This document shows, piece by piece, positions 30,269 through 41,268 of a stretch of DNA of 64,000 nucleotides. The position numbers and the translations under genes were made by a program. Source of the DNA: Herbiconiux moechotypicola (GTDB lineage Bacteria > Actinomycetota > Actinomycetes > Actinomycetales > Microbacteriaceae); assembly GCF_024979255.1 (NCBI RefSeq), contig NZ_JANLCN010000011.1, positions 1-64,000 of the forward strand. The letters run 5' to 3'. The notes beneath the pieces are model-generated. The model saw only the letters and a program-made list of their open reading frames with translations. It did not search any database and was not told the origin of the DNA. Each line of letters starts with the position of its first letter. Position 1 is the first letter of the stretch.

Positions 30269-31058
30269 ACCCGGGGTCGCGCACGCGGCGCATGTAGTCT
30301 TCGAAGTCGGCGCACTGCGCCTCGTGCCACGCGGCCTGCGCGTCGTGCAGCTCCGCCGCCGAGTCGGGCAGCACCGCGCCGTGCCGCAACCCGAGAGCCT
30401 GCGCCACGCGCCCCGCCGCGATGGCGTCGGCCCCGGCGTCGTGCGCCGCGGTGAGCTCCACGCCGTACACCTCGGCCGTGGCCTCGAGTGTGCGCTTGCC
30501 CTTGCGGTAGCGGTCGACCTGCTTGTCGATCACGAGCGGATCGATCACCGGCCCGGGCTCGACCAGCGGTTCGACGCCGTGCCGCACCGCCTCACGAGCG
30601 AGCAGGGTGAAGTCGTAGGGCGCGTTGTACACCACGATCGCGTAGCCGTCTTCGAGGGCGGCGCGCAGCTCGGCCACCACCTCGCCCACCACCTCGGCCG
30701 CCGGTCGCCCCTCGGCGCGCGCACGCGCAGTCGCGACCCCGTGCACCGCGGTGGCCTGCACCGGGATCTCGACCCCGGGGTCGGCCAGCCAGTCACGCCG
30801 CCGCACCACCGCGCCGGCAGCATCGAGACGGCTGACGTTGGCGGTGACCACCCGGCTGGTCTCCACGTCGATGCCCGTGGTCTCGAGGTCGAACACCGCG
30901 AGTCGGCCGGCCCAGGTCGGCAGTGGGCTGAGCAGCACCTCGGCCGTCTCGAACAGCGCCGGCTGCGGGCCGGGACGGTCGACGACCGCGGGAGCGGTGC
31001 GGGCCGGAGCGGCGGGCTCGGCCGGGAGATCGAAGAGGGGGACGTCGATGCTCGGCAT
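30207..31058 (-). CDS. 3'-5' exonuclease, DnaQ/RNase T-like (DEDD family)
   Basis: 283-residue protein with the ExoI motif FDLETTGID (about 55-63), ExoII around YNAPYDFTLL and ExoIII HDAGADAIAA; this DEDDh layout is that of DNA polymerase III epsilon-like proofreading exonucleases. A Pro/Ala-rich N-terminal 45 residues precede it. Actinobacteria often carry several such stand-alone proteins and the exact substrate is not clear. ATG abuts the treS stop. Its last 62 bp overlap the HEAT-like gene on the other strand. Confidence 0.88.
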   Translation of the reverse strand: MPSIDVPLFDLPAEPAAPARTAPAVVDRPGPQPALFETAEVLLSPLPTWAGRLAVFDLETTGIDVETSRVVTANVSRLDAAGAVVRRRDWLADPGVEIPVQATAVHGVATARARAEGRPAAEVVGEVVAELRAALEDGYAIVVYNAPYDFTLLAREAVRHGVEPLVEPGPVIDPLVIDKQVDRYRKGKRTLEATAEVYGVELTAAHDAGADAIAAGRVAQALGLRHGAVLPDSAAELHDAQAAWHEAQCADFEDYMRRVRDPGFTARRGWPEVPAGSGARSAS

Positions 31059-32843
<1,785 letters not shown>

Positions 32844-32880
32844 GGGCATCCCTTCGGCAGGTCGTTGCACTCGAGGACTC

Positions 32881-32922
32881 ACGCTAGTCCACCAGGGCCG
32901 CACCGCAACCGGCGTCTAAGCT
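32881..32922. promoter_or_regulatory. Divergent -10 elements for treS and the hydrolase gene
   Basis: TAGCGT on the minus strand (32886-32881) would drive treS with a leader of about 30 nt. TAAGCT on the plus strand (32917-32922) ends 7 nt before the hydrolase ATG, a leaderless arrangement. Confidence 0.4.
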
Positions 32923-32929
32923 GGAACGG

Positions 32930-33913
32930 ATGACCGTCGCCTCGCCCTATGCCGTCGAACTCGCCCGGATACCCGTCACCGAACGGGTCGCGGAGGTGGC
33001 GGGTGCCACCACCCGCATCTGGGAGTACGGCGCGGCAGGCACCGACGCCGGCTCCCGCACGGCTGCCGACACCGTGATCGTGGTGGTGCACGGCTTCCGC
33101 GGCGACCACCACGGCCTCGAACCCGTGATCGCTCACCTCGGGGCCGCGGGCAGGCGCATCGTCGCCCCCGACCTGCCCGGTTTCGGCGAGTCGGGCCCCC
33201 TGCCGCGCGAACACGACCTGGCCGGCTACGTGGGCTGGCTGGATGCGCTGGTGCCGTTGGTGAAGGCGGAGTCACCCACGGCGCAGGTGGTGCTGGTGGG
33301 GCACTCCTTCGGCTCCATCGTCGTCTCGGCCGCCGCCGCCGGTGCGACCGGACTCGAGCCGCCCGCCGCCGATTCGATCGTGCTCATCAACCCCATCGCC
33401 GCGCCCGCGCTCAGCGGGCCGCGAGGCGTGCTCACCAAGCTCGCCATCGGCTATTACCGCGTCGCCGCCGCCCTGCCCGAGCGCCTCGGCTTCGCGGTGC
33501 TGCGGAGCGCCCTGGTGGTGCGCGTCATCAGCGTGTCGATGGCCAAGACCCACGACCGCGAGCTGCGCCGCTGGATCCACGACCAGCACGACCGCTACTT
33601 CAGCGCGTTCACGAACCGCTCGGTGGTGCTCGACGCGTTCCGGGCCTCGGTGAGCCACGACGTGAGCGAGTTCGGCCCGGCCATCGCCACGCCGACGCTC
33701 CTCGTGGCCGCCGACCGCGACGACATCACGCCGATCGAGGCCCAGCACGCACTGCAGGCGGCGATGCCCGCCGCCGAACTGGTGGTGCTCGACGAGGTGG
33801 GCCACCTCATCCACTACGAAAGGCCCTGCGAGGCCGCCGCCGCCATCGAGCTCTTCCTGGGCGAGCGGCCCAGAATCGCCGACGGCGCGACCGAGGGCAC
33901 CACGACCGCATGA
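32930..33913 (+). CDS. Alpha/beta-fold hydrolase
   Basis: 327 residues. Oxyanion-hole region VVHGFRGDHHG (about 52-62), nucleophile elbow GHSFGS, acid in AADRDDITP and base histidine in DEVGHLIHYERP, so the Ser-Asp-His triad is complete. Substrate unknown. It overlaps the next gene, a glycosyltransferase, by 4 bp, suggesting a joint role in making or trimming a glycosylated compound (inference). Confidence 0.85.
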   Translation: MTVASPYAVELARIPVTERVAEVAGATTRIWEYGAAGTDAGSRTAADTVIVVVHGFRGDHHGLEPVIAHLGAAGRRIVAPDLPGFGESGPLPREHDLAGYVGWLDALVPLVKAESPTAQVVLVGHSFGSIVVSAAAAGATGLEPPAADSIVLINPIAAPALSGPRGVLTKLAIGYYRVAAALPERLGFAVLRSALVVRVISVSMAKTHDRELRRWIHDQHDRYFSAFTNRSVVLDAFRASVSHDVSEFGPAIATPTLLVAADRDDITPIEAQHALQAAMPAAELVVLDEVGHLIHYERPCEAAAAIELFLGERPRIADGATEGTTTA

Positions 33914-35046
33914 GACTCGCCCTCGACTGCCGCTACACCCGCATCGCCCGGCACGACGGCATCAGCCGCTACACCGCGGGCATCGCTGGGGCCCTGAAGG
34001 CGCTCTCCGACCGGGGCGAACTGCTCGACGACGCCGGCGAGCCGATCGAACTGCTCATGCTCATCAGCGACGAGCGCCAGCTCGCCATGCTCCCCGAGCT
34101 GCCCTGGCGCCTGGTGTCAGGCCCCACCAGCCCGCTCGAGCCCCTCGTCGCCCTCCAGGTCGACCGCGCGCATCCCGACGCCGTGTTCAGCCCCATGCAG
34201 ACCATGGGCACCTTGGGCCGCCGCTACCGGCTGGCCCTCACCGTGCACGACCTCATCTACTACTCCAACCCCACCCCGCCGCACGACCTGCCGGCCTTCG
34301 TGCGGGTGCTGTGGCGGCTGTACCACCTCGCCTGGTGGCCGCAGCGGATGCTGCTCAACCGGGCCGACGCCGTGGTCACGGTCTCGCACACGACCGAGCA
34401 GCTCATCGAGCAGCACCATCTCACCAAGCGGCCCGTCGTGGTGGCCCGCAACGCGGCCGATCTGCCCGGGCGGGACGTCGCCGACGCGGCCGCCGCCGAT
34501 GCCGCGCGCCGCGCATCCGCCCGCTCACTGCTCTACATGGGCTCGTTCATGCCCTACAAGAACGTGGAGACCCTCGTGCGGGCCACGGCCGCGCTGCCCG
34601 GCTACACGCTGCACCTGCTCAGCCGGTCGACGGATGCGGACAAGGCGCGGTTGAGGGCGGCGGCCCCGGACGCACGGCTGGTGTTCCACGACGGGGTGAG
34701 CGACGAGCGCTATCAGGAGCTGCTCGGCGAGGCCACGGCGCTCGTGACGGCGTCGCTCGACGAGGGTTTCGGCATCCCGCTGGTGGAGTCGATGGGGGCG
34801 GGCACACCGGTGGTCGTGAGCGACATCCCGGTGTTCCGGGAGATCGGGGGAGAGGCCGCTCTGCTCGCGCCGGCTCGCGACCCCGACGCCTTCGCGGCCG
34901 CGGTGCGCACGCTCGAAGACCCCGGCACCTGGGCGGAGCGCTCCCGCGTCTCGCGCACCCAGGCCGAGACGTTCAGCTGGGAAGCGTCAGCTCGATCGCT
35001 AGCGGCGCTCGTCGGCGGATGGCGGGGTCGATCGCCTCGCCGTTGA
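33910..35046 (+). CDS. GT4-family glycosyltransferase
   Basis: 378 residues, GT-B fold. N-terminal LALDCRYTRIARHDGISRYTAG, HDLIYYSNP, VTVSHTTEQL, then LYMGSFMPYKNVETLV and the E-x7-E motif SLDEGFGIPLVESMGAGTPVVVSD, typical of mannosyl/glucosyl GT4 enzymes. Acceptor unknown. Coupled to the hydrolase gene. The last 74 bp overlap the convergent phosphatase gene on the opposite strand. Confidence 0.88.
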   Translation: MRLALDCRYTRIARHDGISRYTAGIAGALKALSDRGELLDDAGEPIELLMLISDERQLAMLPELPWRLVSGPTSPLEPLVALQVDRAHPDAVFSPMQTMGTLGRRYRLALTVHDLIYYSNPTPPHDLPAFVRVLWRLYHLAWWPQRMLLNRADAVVTVSHTTEQLIEQHHLTKRPVVVARNAADLPGRDVADAAAADAARRASARSLLYMGSFMPYKNVETLVRATAALPGYTLHLLSRSTDADKARLRAAAPDARLVFHDGVSDERYQELLGEATALVTASLDEGFGIPLVESMGAGTPVVVSDIPVFREIGGEAALLAPARDPDAFAAAVRTLEDPGTWAERSRVSRTQAETFSWEASARSLAALVGGWRGRSPRR

Positions 35047-35614
35047 ACTCGGAGAGCGAGAGGTGCCCGTCGTCGATGACGAAGTCGTGCGCCGAGCCGT
35101 TGGGGATGAACTGACCCTGGCCGGGGAGCGCCTTGTCGGTGACGTAGCGGATGAGCGAGCCGATCACGCCGCCGTGCGACACGACGATGAGCGACTCTCC
35201 CGGGTGCTCCTCGGCGAGCAGTTCGAGTGCGGGGAGCACGCGCGCCACCACGTGACGGCGGCGCTCACGGCCGGGCACCGGGGCGAGCGGGTCGGGGAAG
35301 CGGGCGCGCAGCTCCTCGGCGTTGAGGCCCTCCACCTCGCCGTAGCTGCGCTCCGCGATGGCGGGAACCAGCTCGACGTCGTCGAATCCCACGATCGAGG
35401 CGATGATCTCCGCCGTCTCGCGGGCCCGGCTGAGCGGGCTCGCGACGATGCCGTTCCAGGTGGCCTCCGCGCGCTGGCGTTCGGCGAGCAGGAGCCCGGT
35501 CTCCCTCGCCTGCTCGCGGCCGGTGTCGTTGAGCGGAACATCGGTGGTGCCCTGGATGCGCTTCTCGAAGTTCCAGTCGGTCTGCCCGTGCCTGACGAAG
35601 GTGAAGGTAGTCAT
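34973..35614 (-). CDS. Histidine phosphatase family protein
   Basis: 213-residue phosphoglycerate-mutase-like phosphatase: catalytic RHGQTDWN near the N-terminus, SRARETAEI, acid region AERSYGEVEG and second histidine in VVSHGGVIGSL. Could act on small phosphomonoesters; the substrate is not evident. The ATG at 35614 is chosen because TAGGAT (35628-35623) ends 8 nt upstream (leaderless); a GTG two codons upstream lies only 2 nt from that -10. 3' end overlaps the glycosyltransferase gene. Confidence 0.88.
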   Translation of the reverse strand: MTTFTFVRHGQTDWNFEKRIQGTTDVPLNDTGREQARETGLLLAERQRAEATWNGIVASPLSRARETAEIIASIVGFDDVELVPAIAERSYGEVEGLNAEELRARFPDPLAPVPGRERRRHVVARVLPALELLAEEHPGESLIVVSHGGVIGSLIRYVTDKALPGQGQFIPNGSAHDFVIDDGHLSLSEFNGEAIDPAIRRRAPLAIELTLPS

Positions 35615-35622
35615 CGCCACCC

Positions 35623-35628
35623 ATCCTA
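35623..35628 (-). promoter_or_regulatory. Putative leaderless -10 (TAGGAT) for the phosphatase gene
   Basis: TAGGAT on the minus strand, 8 nt before the ATG at 35614. No -35 recognised. Confidence 0.4.
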
Positions 35629-35657
35629 AGCGGCGGGCGGCGCTCCCGAACGAGCCC

Positions 35658-36509
35658 TCAGGAGAGCAGCATCCCGGCGAGGGCGGTGAGGGTCTCGGTG
35701 GTGCCCGCGTCGATCTTGATGGTGGCCCGCCCGTCGCCCTTGGTCACCCCTCGGTTCACGATGACGATGGGGAGCTTCCGCCGGCGGGCGAGCTCCAGCA
35801 GACGGATGCCCGAGTTGACCACGAGCGACGAGCCCGCGATGACGAGGGCATCGGCCGTCGTGACCATCGCCGAGGCCTCGGCGAACTTCTCGGTGGGCAC
35901 GAACTCGCCGAAGAACACCACGTCGGGCTTGAGCGTGCCGCCGCAGACGGTGCACTCGGGCACCACGAAGGCCTCGTACTCGGCCACGTCGGCGTCGCCG
36001 TCGGGCGCCAGGCGCACGAGGTCGGGTTCGCTGAGGCCGGGGTTCGCCTCGACGATCCGCTGCGCGACGCTCGCGCGGGCGAAGGTCTGACCGCACCGCA
36101 GGCAGTTCACCCGGTCCATCGAACCGTGCAGGTCGACCAGGTGGCGGCTGCCGGCGCGCGCGTGCAGGCCGTCGACGTTCTGGGTGACGACGCCGGTCAC
36201 CACGCCGGCGTCTTCGAGCTCGGCGAGCACTCGATGGCCCTCGTTGGGCTGCGCGGCGTCGAACAGTGTCCACCCGAGGTGACTGCCGGCCCAGTACCGC
36301 TTGCGGTAGTTCTCGCTGGAGAGGAACTGGTCGAAGGTCATGGGGTTGCGCTTCGGCGCGCCCGCACCGCGGTAGTCGGGGATGCCCGAGTCGGTGCTGA
36401 CTCCGGCACCCGTGAGCACCACGAACGCCTTGCCGGCAAGCACCTCGACGGCCTGTTCGATCGCGGGAGAGGTGGCCACACCGGGGACCGACGACACGAG
36501 CGGGATCAT
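35658..36509 (-). CDS. Sir2-family NAD-dependent protein deacylase
   Basis: 283 residues. NAD-binding [14 protein letters not shown] (34-47), QNVDGLH (110-116), catalytic His128 in DLHGSM and a zinc site from Cys136/Cys139 (CLRC) and a second CxxC pair (CTVC, about 185-188). Sirtuins remove acyl groups from lysines using NAD. ATG at 36509 with GAGGAGG upstream; the open frame continues far beyond but without homology. Lies 43 nt after the phosphatase start, on the same strand but transcribed towards it. Confidence 0.93.
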   Translation of the reverse strand: MIPLVSSVPGVATSPAIEQAVEVLAGKAFVVLTGAGVSTDSGIPDYRGAGAPKRNPMTFDQFLSSENYRKRYWAGSHLGWTLFDAAQPNEGHRVLAELEDAGVVTGVVTQNVDGLHARAGSRHLVDLHGSMDRVNCLRCGQTFARASVAQRIVEANPGLSEPDLVRLAPDGDADVAEYEAFVVPECTVCGGTLKPDVVFFGEFVPTEKFAEASAMVTTADALVIAGSSLVVNSGIRLLELARRRKLPIVIVNRGVTKGDGRATIKIDAGTTETLTALAGMLLS

Positions 36510-36629
36510 GACACCTCCTCGGCGGCGCGGTGCTGCCGCCTGATGCGAGTCTAGGCCGCGAAGTTTTCGGGGATGTTTCGAAGCTGGCAGAGTTACGTGT
36601 GGATTCGCCGACGGCGGAAGGAGACTGCC

Positions 36630-37445
36630 GTGCCCGTGATCGAGATCGAGACGCTCGAGCATCCGCTGCTGGCCGACTACGCCGGGCTCACCGACGTGGC
36701 GATGCGGCGACTGCTCGAACCCGCCGGCGGGCTCTACCTCGCCGAGTCGAGCAAGGTGATCGCCCGCGCGGTGGCCGCCGGGCACCGCCCGCGCTCGGTG
36801 CTGCTGCAGCGCAAGTGGCTGCCCGAGCTGGAGTGGATCGCGGAACGCTTTCCCGAGGTGCCCGTGTTCGTCGCCTCCGACACGCTGCTCGAGGAGCTCA
36901 CCGGCTTCGCCATGCACCGGGGCGCGCTCGCGTCGATGCACCGGCCCGAGCTCCCGGATGCGGCCGAGCTGCTCCGGTCGGCCCGAACCGTCGTGGTGCT
37001 CGACGACATCGTCGACCACACCAACGTGGGCGCCGCGTTCCGGTCGGCCGCCGGTCTCGGCGCCGACGCCGTGCTCATCAGCCCGCGCTGCGCGGATCCC
37101 CTCTACCGTCGCAGCGTGCGGGTGAGCATGGGCACGGTGCTGCAGGTGCCGTGGACGCGCATCGGGGAGTGGCGCCAGGCCGGGCCGCTGCTGCACGAGG
37201 CCGGGTTCACCATCGCCGCGCTCGCACTCGACGAGCACTCGGTGCCGCTGCCCGAGTTCGCGGCGTCGGCGCCCGAGCGCGTGGCAGTGGTGATGGGCAC
37301 CGAGGGCGACGGACTGGGGCGCAAGGCCCTCGCGGCGGCCGACGTGCGGGTGGAGATCCCGATGCTGCACGGGGTCGACTCGCTGAACGTCGCGGCGGCC
37401 AGTGCCGTGGCGCTCTACGCGCTTCTCACCGCGCGTCGCCCCTGA
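36630..37445 (+). CDS. TrmH/SpoU-family RNA 2'-O-methyltransferase
   Basis: 271 residues. C-terminal SPOUT knot with motif 1 around LDDIVDHTNVGAAFRSAAGLGADAV, motif 2 VMGTEGDGLG and motif 3 IPMLHGVDSLNVAAA. N-terminal substrate-binding-like domain with GLYLAESSKVIARA. Likely methylates rRNA or tRNA ribose; exact site unknown. GTG at 36630 is preferred because AAGGAG lies 6 nt upstream. The neighbouring sir2 gene is divergent. Confidence 0.92.
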   Translation: MPVIEIETLEHPLLADYAGLTDVAMRRLLEPAGGLYLAESSKVIARAVAAGHRPRSVLLQRKWLPELEWIAERFPEVPVFVASDTLLEELTGFAMHRGALASMHRPELPDAAELLRSARTVVVLDDIVDHTNVGAAFRSAAGLGADAVLISPRCADPLYRRSVRVSMGTVLQVPWTRIGEWRQAGPLLHEAGFTIAALALDEHSVPLPEFAASAPERVAVVMGTEGDGLGRKALAAADVRVEIPMLHGVDSLNVAAASAVALYALLTARRP

Positions 37446-37484
37446 CCACTATGCTTCCTCTACCGAACCAAGGGAGGCCCGATC

Positions 37485-39047
37485 GTGAGCGACAAGAGCA
37501 CCGTGCCCACGGCGGAGCCGTCGACGGCCACGGGCGGCAAGGGACTGGCCGCCGGCAAGCTGGGCCTGGTCGGTTCGACGGTCATCGGGCTCGCCTCCAC
37601 CGCGCCCGTCTACTCGCTCGCGGCGACCGTGGGGTTCGTGGTGCTGGCGGTGGGGGCGCAGGCGCCGATCGCGATGATCCTCGCCTTCATCCCGATGTTC
37701 CTCACGGCCTACGCCTACCGTGAGCTGAATCGCGCCGTGCCCGACTGCGGCACGGCCTTCACCTGGGTGACGAAGGCGTTCGGCCCGTGGACCGGGTGGC
37801 TGGCCGGCTGGGGCGTGGCGGTGGCCGGCATCATCGTGCTGGCGAACCTCGCCCAGATCGGCAGCAAGTACCTGTGGCTGCTCACGAACAACCCCGACCT
37901 CTACGAGAACGTGCCGCTGGTCACCGCCACCGGCGTGGTGTTCATCGGCGTGATGACCTTCGTGAGCGTGCGGGGGCTCGAGATCGGGGAGCGCCTGCAG
38001 AACGTGCTGCTCGGCATCCAGTACCTGGCGCTCATCCTGTTCGTGGGTATCGCGCTCTGGAACGTGTTCGCCGGCACCGCCCCGGCCGGCTCCACCTCGC
38101 CGCAGCTCGACTGGTTCAACCCGTTCGCGTTCACCTCGCTCTCGGGCTTCACCGAGGCCATCCTGCTGTGCCTGTTCATCTACTGGGGCTGGGACACCTG
38201 CCTCGCGCTCAACGAGGAGACGAAAGACCCGCAGCGCATCCCGGGGCGCGCCGCGGTGCTCTCCACGGTCATCCTGCTGGTCACCTACGTCTCGGTCACC
38301 GTCGCGGCCATGGCGTTCGCCGGGCTCGGCACGAGCGGCCTGGGTCTCGGCAACGCCGACAACGCCGAGGACGTGTTCTTCGCCCTCAAAGACGCCGTGT
38401 TCGGCCCCTGGGCATGGCTGCTCGTGGTGGCGGTGTGCGTCTCGGCCATCTCGTCGACGCAAACCACCATCCTCCCCACGGCCCGCGGCACCCTTGCCAT
38501 GTCGACCTACAAGGCGCTGCCGGAGGCTTTCGGGCGCATCAACCCGAAGTTCCGCACGCCGCGGTTCGCCACAGTGTTCATGAGCGTGGTGGCGGTGGCG
38601 TTCTACGTGGGCATGACGCTCGTGAGCGAGAACGTGCTCTCCGACACGATCCTCTCGATCGGCCTGGCCATCGCGTTCTACTACTCGCTCACGAGCTTCG
38701 CGTGCGTGTGGTACTTCCGCAAGGAGATCTTCACCACGCCGCGCAACTTCCTCTTCAAGGGGCTGTTCCCGCTCATCGGCGGCCTCATGCTGACCGCCGC
38801 GTTCATCCAGTCGGCCGTCGACATGTACGACCCCGACTACGGCTACACGGTCATCTTCGGCATCGGGGGTGTGTTCGTGATCGGCATCGGGTCGCTCGCG
38901 CTGGGCGCGGTGCTCATGGTGATCTGGGCGTTCTTCCCGCGCGCGAAGCCCTTCTTCCGCGGCCAGAGCCTCAACCGCGAGACCGCCGTGCTCGTGCCCG
39001 AAGACGAACACCCGGTGCCGCGCTCGGTCGACGGCGGGTTGATGTAG
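37485..39047 (+). CDS. APC-superfamily amino-acid permease
   Basis: 520 residues with about 12 hydrophobic segments. GLVGSTVIGLASTAPVYSLAAT (about 27-48) is the first helix with the unwound substrate site, followed by AYRELNRAVPDCGTAFTWV, the standard APC signature. A cytoplasmic hydrophilic N-terminus precedes it. Substrate (amino acid or amine) unknown. GTG at 37485 with AGGGAGG upstream; TATGCT at 37448 is a likely -10. Confidence 0.9.
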   Translation: MSDKSTVPTAEPSTATGGKGLAAGKLGLVGSTVIGLASTAPVYSLAATVGFVVLAVGAQAPIAMILAFIPMFLTAYAYRELNRAVPDCGTAFTWVTKAFGPWTGWLAGWGVAVAGIIVLANLAQIGSKYLWLLTNNPDLYENVPLVTATGVVFIGVMTFVSVRGLEIGERLQNVLLGIQYLALILFVGIALWNVFAGTAPAGSTSPQLDWFNPFAFTSLSGFTEAILLCLFIYWGWDTCLALNEETKDPQRIPGRAAVLSTVILLVTYVSVTVAAMAFAGLGTSGLGLGNADNAEDVFFALKDAVFGPWAWLLVVAVCVSAISSTQTTILPTARGTLAMSTYKALPEAFGRINPKFRTPRFATVFMSVVAVAFYVGMTLVSENVLSDTILSIGLAIAFYYSLTSFACVWYFRKEIFTTPRNFLFKGLFPLIGGLMLTAAFIQSAVDMYDPDYGYTVIFGIGGVFVIGIGSLALGAVLMVIWAFFPRAKPFFRGQSLNRETAVLVPEDEHPVPRSVDGGLM

Positions 39048-39108
39048 CCCCACGGCGGCGGTTGCGCGGCGCCGGATGCGCGCAGCGGTCGCCCAGCATC
39101 CGCTCGCC

Positions 39109-39114
39109 TAGGAT
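39109..39114 (+). promoter_or_regulatory. Putative leaderless -10 (TAGGAT) for the carboxypeptidase gene
   Basis: TAGGAT is followed by 6 nt and the GTG at 39121. Confidence 0.45.
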
Positions 39115-39120
39115 GGGCGG

Positions 39121-40383
39121 GTGACCCGACGCCACAGCCCCGCCGTGTACCGGCGACGGCGGATCGCCGTGGGGGCGCTCCTGCTCGTGCTGGTGATGAC
39201 GGCGACCTACTTCCCGGTCGCCCTGCTGGCCCCGGTACCCGCCGCGGCGGCGGAGCTGACGGCTTCGGAGCCGCTCATCACCCCGGCGACCGCCCTCTCG
39301 ACCCCGGCGCAGGGCACCAGCGCCATCGCGCTGCCCGGAGAGGGCGACGATCCCGCCGGACTCGTGCTCGGCGCGAGCGGCAGCACCGACCCGGTGCCGA
39401 TCGCGAGCATCACGAAGACCGTCACCGCGCTCGTCGTGCTCGACGCCATGCCCATCACCGACGGCGGCCAGGGCCCCGATCTCACCATGACCGATCAGGA
39501 CGCCGCCTTCCTGGCGCAGACGATCGCGGTGGGCGGGTCGTGGGCCTCGGTGTACCCCGGCCAGGTGCTCAGCGAGCGTCAGGTGATCGAGATCATGATG
39601 CTCGAGTCGGCCAACAACTACAGCCTCACCCTCACCACCTGGGCCTTCGGTTCGGTGGAGGCCTACCTGGCCGCGGCGACGACCTGGCTCGCCGATCGGG
39701 GGCTCACGGGCACCACCGTGGTGGACACCTCGGGACTCGACCCCGGCTCCCGCAGCACCGCTCACGACCTGCTCGTGCTCGGGGCCCTCGCCACGGCCGA
39801 CCCGGTGCTGGGGGCGATCGTGGCCACCGCCTCCGACACCCTCCCGCAGCTGGGTCAGATCGACAACACCAACGACCTGCTCGGCACCGCCGGCATCGAC
39901 GGGGTGAAGACCGGAACCACCGACGAGGCCGGCTACTGCCTGCTCTTCGCCGCCGAGGTCGCCGCGGGCGACCGCCTCGTGCAGGTGGTCGGCGTGGTGC
40001 TCGGTGCGCCGACGGAGCAGGCACTGCAGGCGTCGGTGCTGGCGCTGCTGCAGTCGGCGGCGGGCGGGTTCCAGACCGTGCAGCTCGCCACCGCGGGCGA
40101 GGTGCTCGGCAGCTACACCACCGCGTGGGGCGACACGGCCGACATCGTGGCGGCAGAAGACGTGCGCGCGACGGTGTGGTCTGCGGTGGAGGCGACCCGC
40201 TCGGTCGACGCGGAGGCGCTGGAGTCGGGCGCATCCGGAACCGAGGTGGGCACGGCGCGCTTCACGGTGACCGGGGTGTCGCTCGACGGGCCTGAGCTGA
40301 CCGTGCCGGTCGAGCTCGGCGACGCGCTCGACGGCGCCGACGCGGGCTGGCGGCTGGCCAACCCGGGACGGCTATTCGGCTGA
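39121..40383 (+). CDS. D-alanyl-D-alanine carboxypeptidase (S11, low-molecular-weight PBP)
   Basis: 420 residues. An N-terminal basic stretch (RRHSPAVYRRRR) and hydrophobic segment 16-44 act as signal peptide or anchor. The three penicillin-binding motifs are present: Ser96-x-x-Lys99 (SITK), Ser163-x-Asn165 (SAN) and Lys263-Thr-Gly265 (KTG). It trims D-Ala from peptidoglycan stem peptides outside the membrane. The residues after about 330 form a small C-terminal domain. Its end overlaps the convergent SGNH gene by 12 bp. Confidence 0.93.
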   Translation: MTRRHSPAVYRRRRIAVGALLLVLVMTATYFPVALLAPVPAAAAELTASEPLITPATALSTPAQGTSAIALPGEGDDPAGLVLGASGSTDPVPIASITKTVTALVVLDAMPITDGGQGPDLTMTDQDAAFLAQTIAVGGSWASVYPGQVLSERQVIEIMMLESANNYSLTLTTWAFGSVEAYLAAATTWLADRGLTGTTVVDTSGLDPGSRSTAHDLLVLGALATADPVLGAIVATASDTLPQLGQIDNTNDLLGTAGIDGVKTGTTDEAGYCLLFAAEVAAGDRLVQVVGVVLGAPTEQALQASVLALLQSAAGGFQTVQLATAGEVLGSYTTAWGDTADIVAAEDVRATVWSAVEATRSVDAEALESGASGTEVGTARFTVTGVSLDGPELTVPVELGDALDGADAGWRLANPGRLFG

Positions 40384-41184
40384 GCCCTCCTGCGCCTGGG
40401 CGGGTGTCGCGAACACGGGCTCGGCGAGCGGGCGCTTGGGCGTGATGCCGTCGCCGCTCGAGCGATGGGTGATGCGCCGCAGCACCCAGGGCACGAGGTG
40501 CACCCGCGCCCACACGAGGTCTTCGGCGCGCGCCTGGCGCCAGCTGCGATCGGGCAGCGGCTCGGGCTCGCCCGGCTGCAGGTCGTTGTCGACGTTGAGG
40601 GCGCGCAGCACCATGCGGGCGATCTCGTGGTGGCCGAGGGAGTTGGGGTGCAGGCGATCGTCGGCCCACATGCGCGGGTCTTGGATCTCCTTGAGACCCC
40701 ACTGGTCGGCCACGATGCAGTCGTAGCGGTCGGCGATGACCCGCAGGTTCTCGTTGTAGATCGCGACCTTGCCGCGAATGCCGCGGAACACCGGCGTGAA
40801 CGAGGTGTCGACGCCCGTGAAGATGACCACGGTGGCGTCGTCGCGGCGGAGGCGGCGGATGCCCACCTCGAAGCGGGCGGCGATGTCGTCGGGGTCGGTG
40901 CCCGGGCGGATGACGTCGTTGCCGCCGGCTGAGATGGTGATGAGGTCGGGCTGCAGCTCGAGCGCCGGCTCGACCTGCTCGTCGAGGATCTGCTGCAGGA
41001 GCCGACCGCGGATGGCGAGGTTGGCATACGAGAACTCGCCGTCGGCGGTGGTGGCGAGCACCTCGGCGACCCGGTCGGCCCAGCCGCGGTGACCTCCGGG
41101 GCTGGCGGGCTCGGCGTCGCCGATGCCCTCGGTGAACGAGTCGCCCAGGGCGACGTAGCGACGCCACGGATGGGGCTGTGACAT
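40372..41184 (-). CDS. SGNH/GDSL-family hydrolase
   Basis: 270 residues. Block I GDSFTEG with Ser16, block III GGND, and block V DRLHPNSLGHHE with the catalytic Asp/His. No signal peptide, so cytoplasmic. SGNH enzymes hydrolyse esters of lipids or carbohydrates; substrate unknown. The C-terminal 70 residues are outside the core domain. ATG at 41184 with GAGGAG about 9 nt upstream. Confidence 0.9.
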   Translation of the reverse strand: MSQPHPWRRYVALGDSFTEGIGDAEPASPGGHRGWADRVAEVLATTADGEFSYANLAIRGRLLQQILDEQVEPALELQPDLITISAGGNDVIRPGTDPDDIAARFEVGIRRLRRDDATVVIFTGVDTSFTPVFRGIRGKVAIYNENLRVIADRYDCIVADQWGLKEIQDPRMWADDRLHPNSLGHHEIARMVLRALNVDNDLQPGEPEPLPDRSWRQARAEDLVWARVHLVPWVLRRITHRSSGDGITPKRPLAEPVFATPAQAQEGSAE

Positions 41185-41254
41185 GCGATGGAACTCCTCT
41201 CACGCGCCCCTCCAGCGTAGCTCCGCCCGGTTCGGCGGTGTCATCGGCGGGGGG

Positions 41255-41260
41255 TATCCT
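41255..41260 (+). promoter_or_regulatory. Putative leaderless -10 (TATCCT) for the helicase gene
   Basis: TATCCT ends 8 nt before the GTG at 41269, with no Shine-Dalgarno between. Confidence 0.45.
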
Positions 41261-41268
41261 CGAACATC

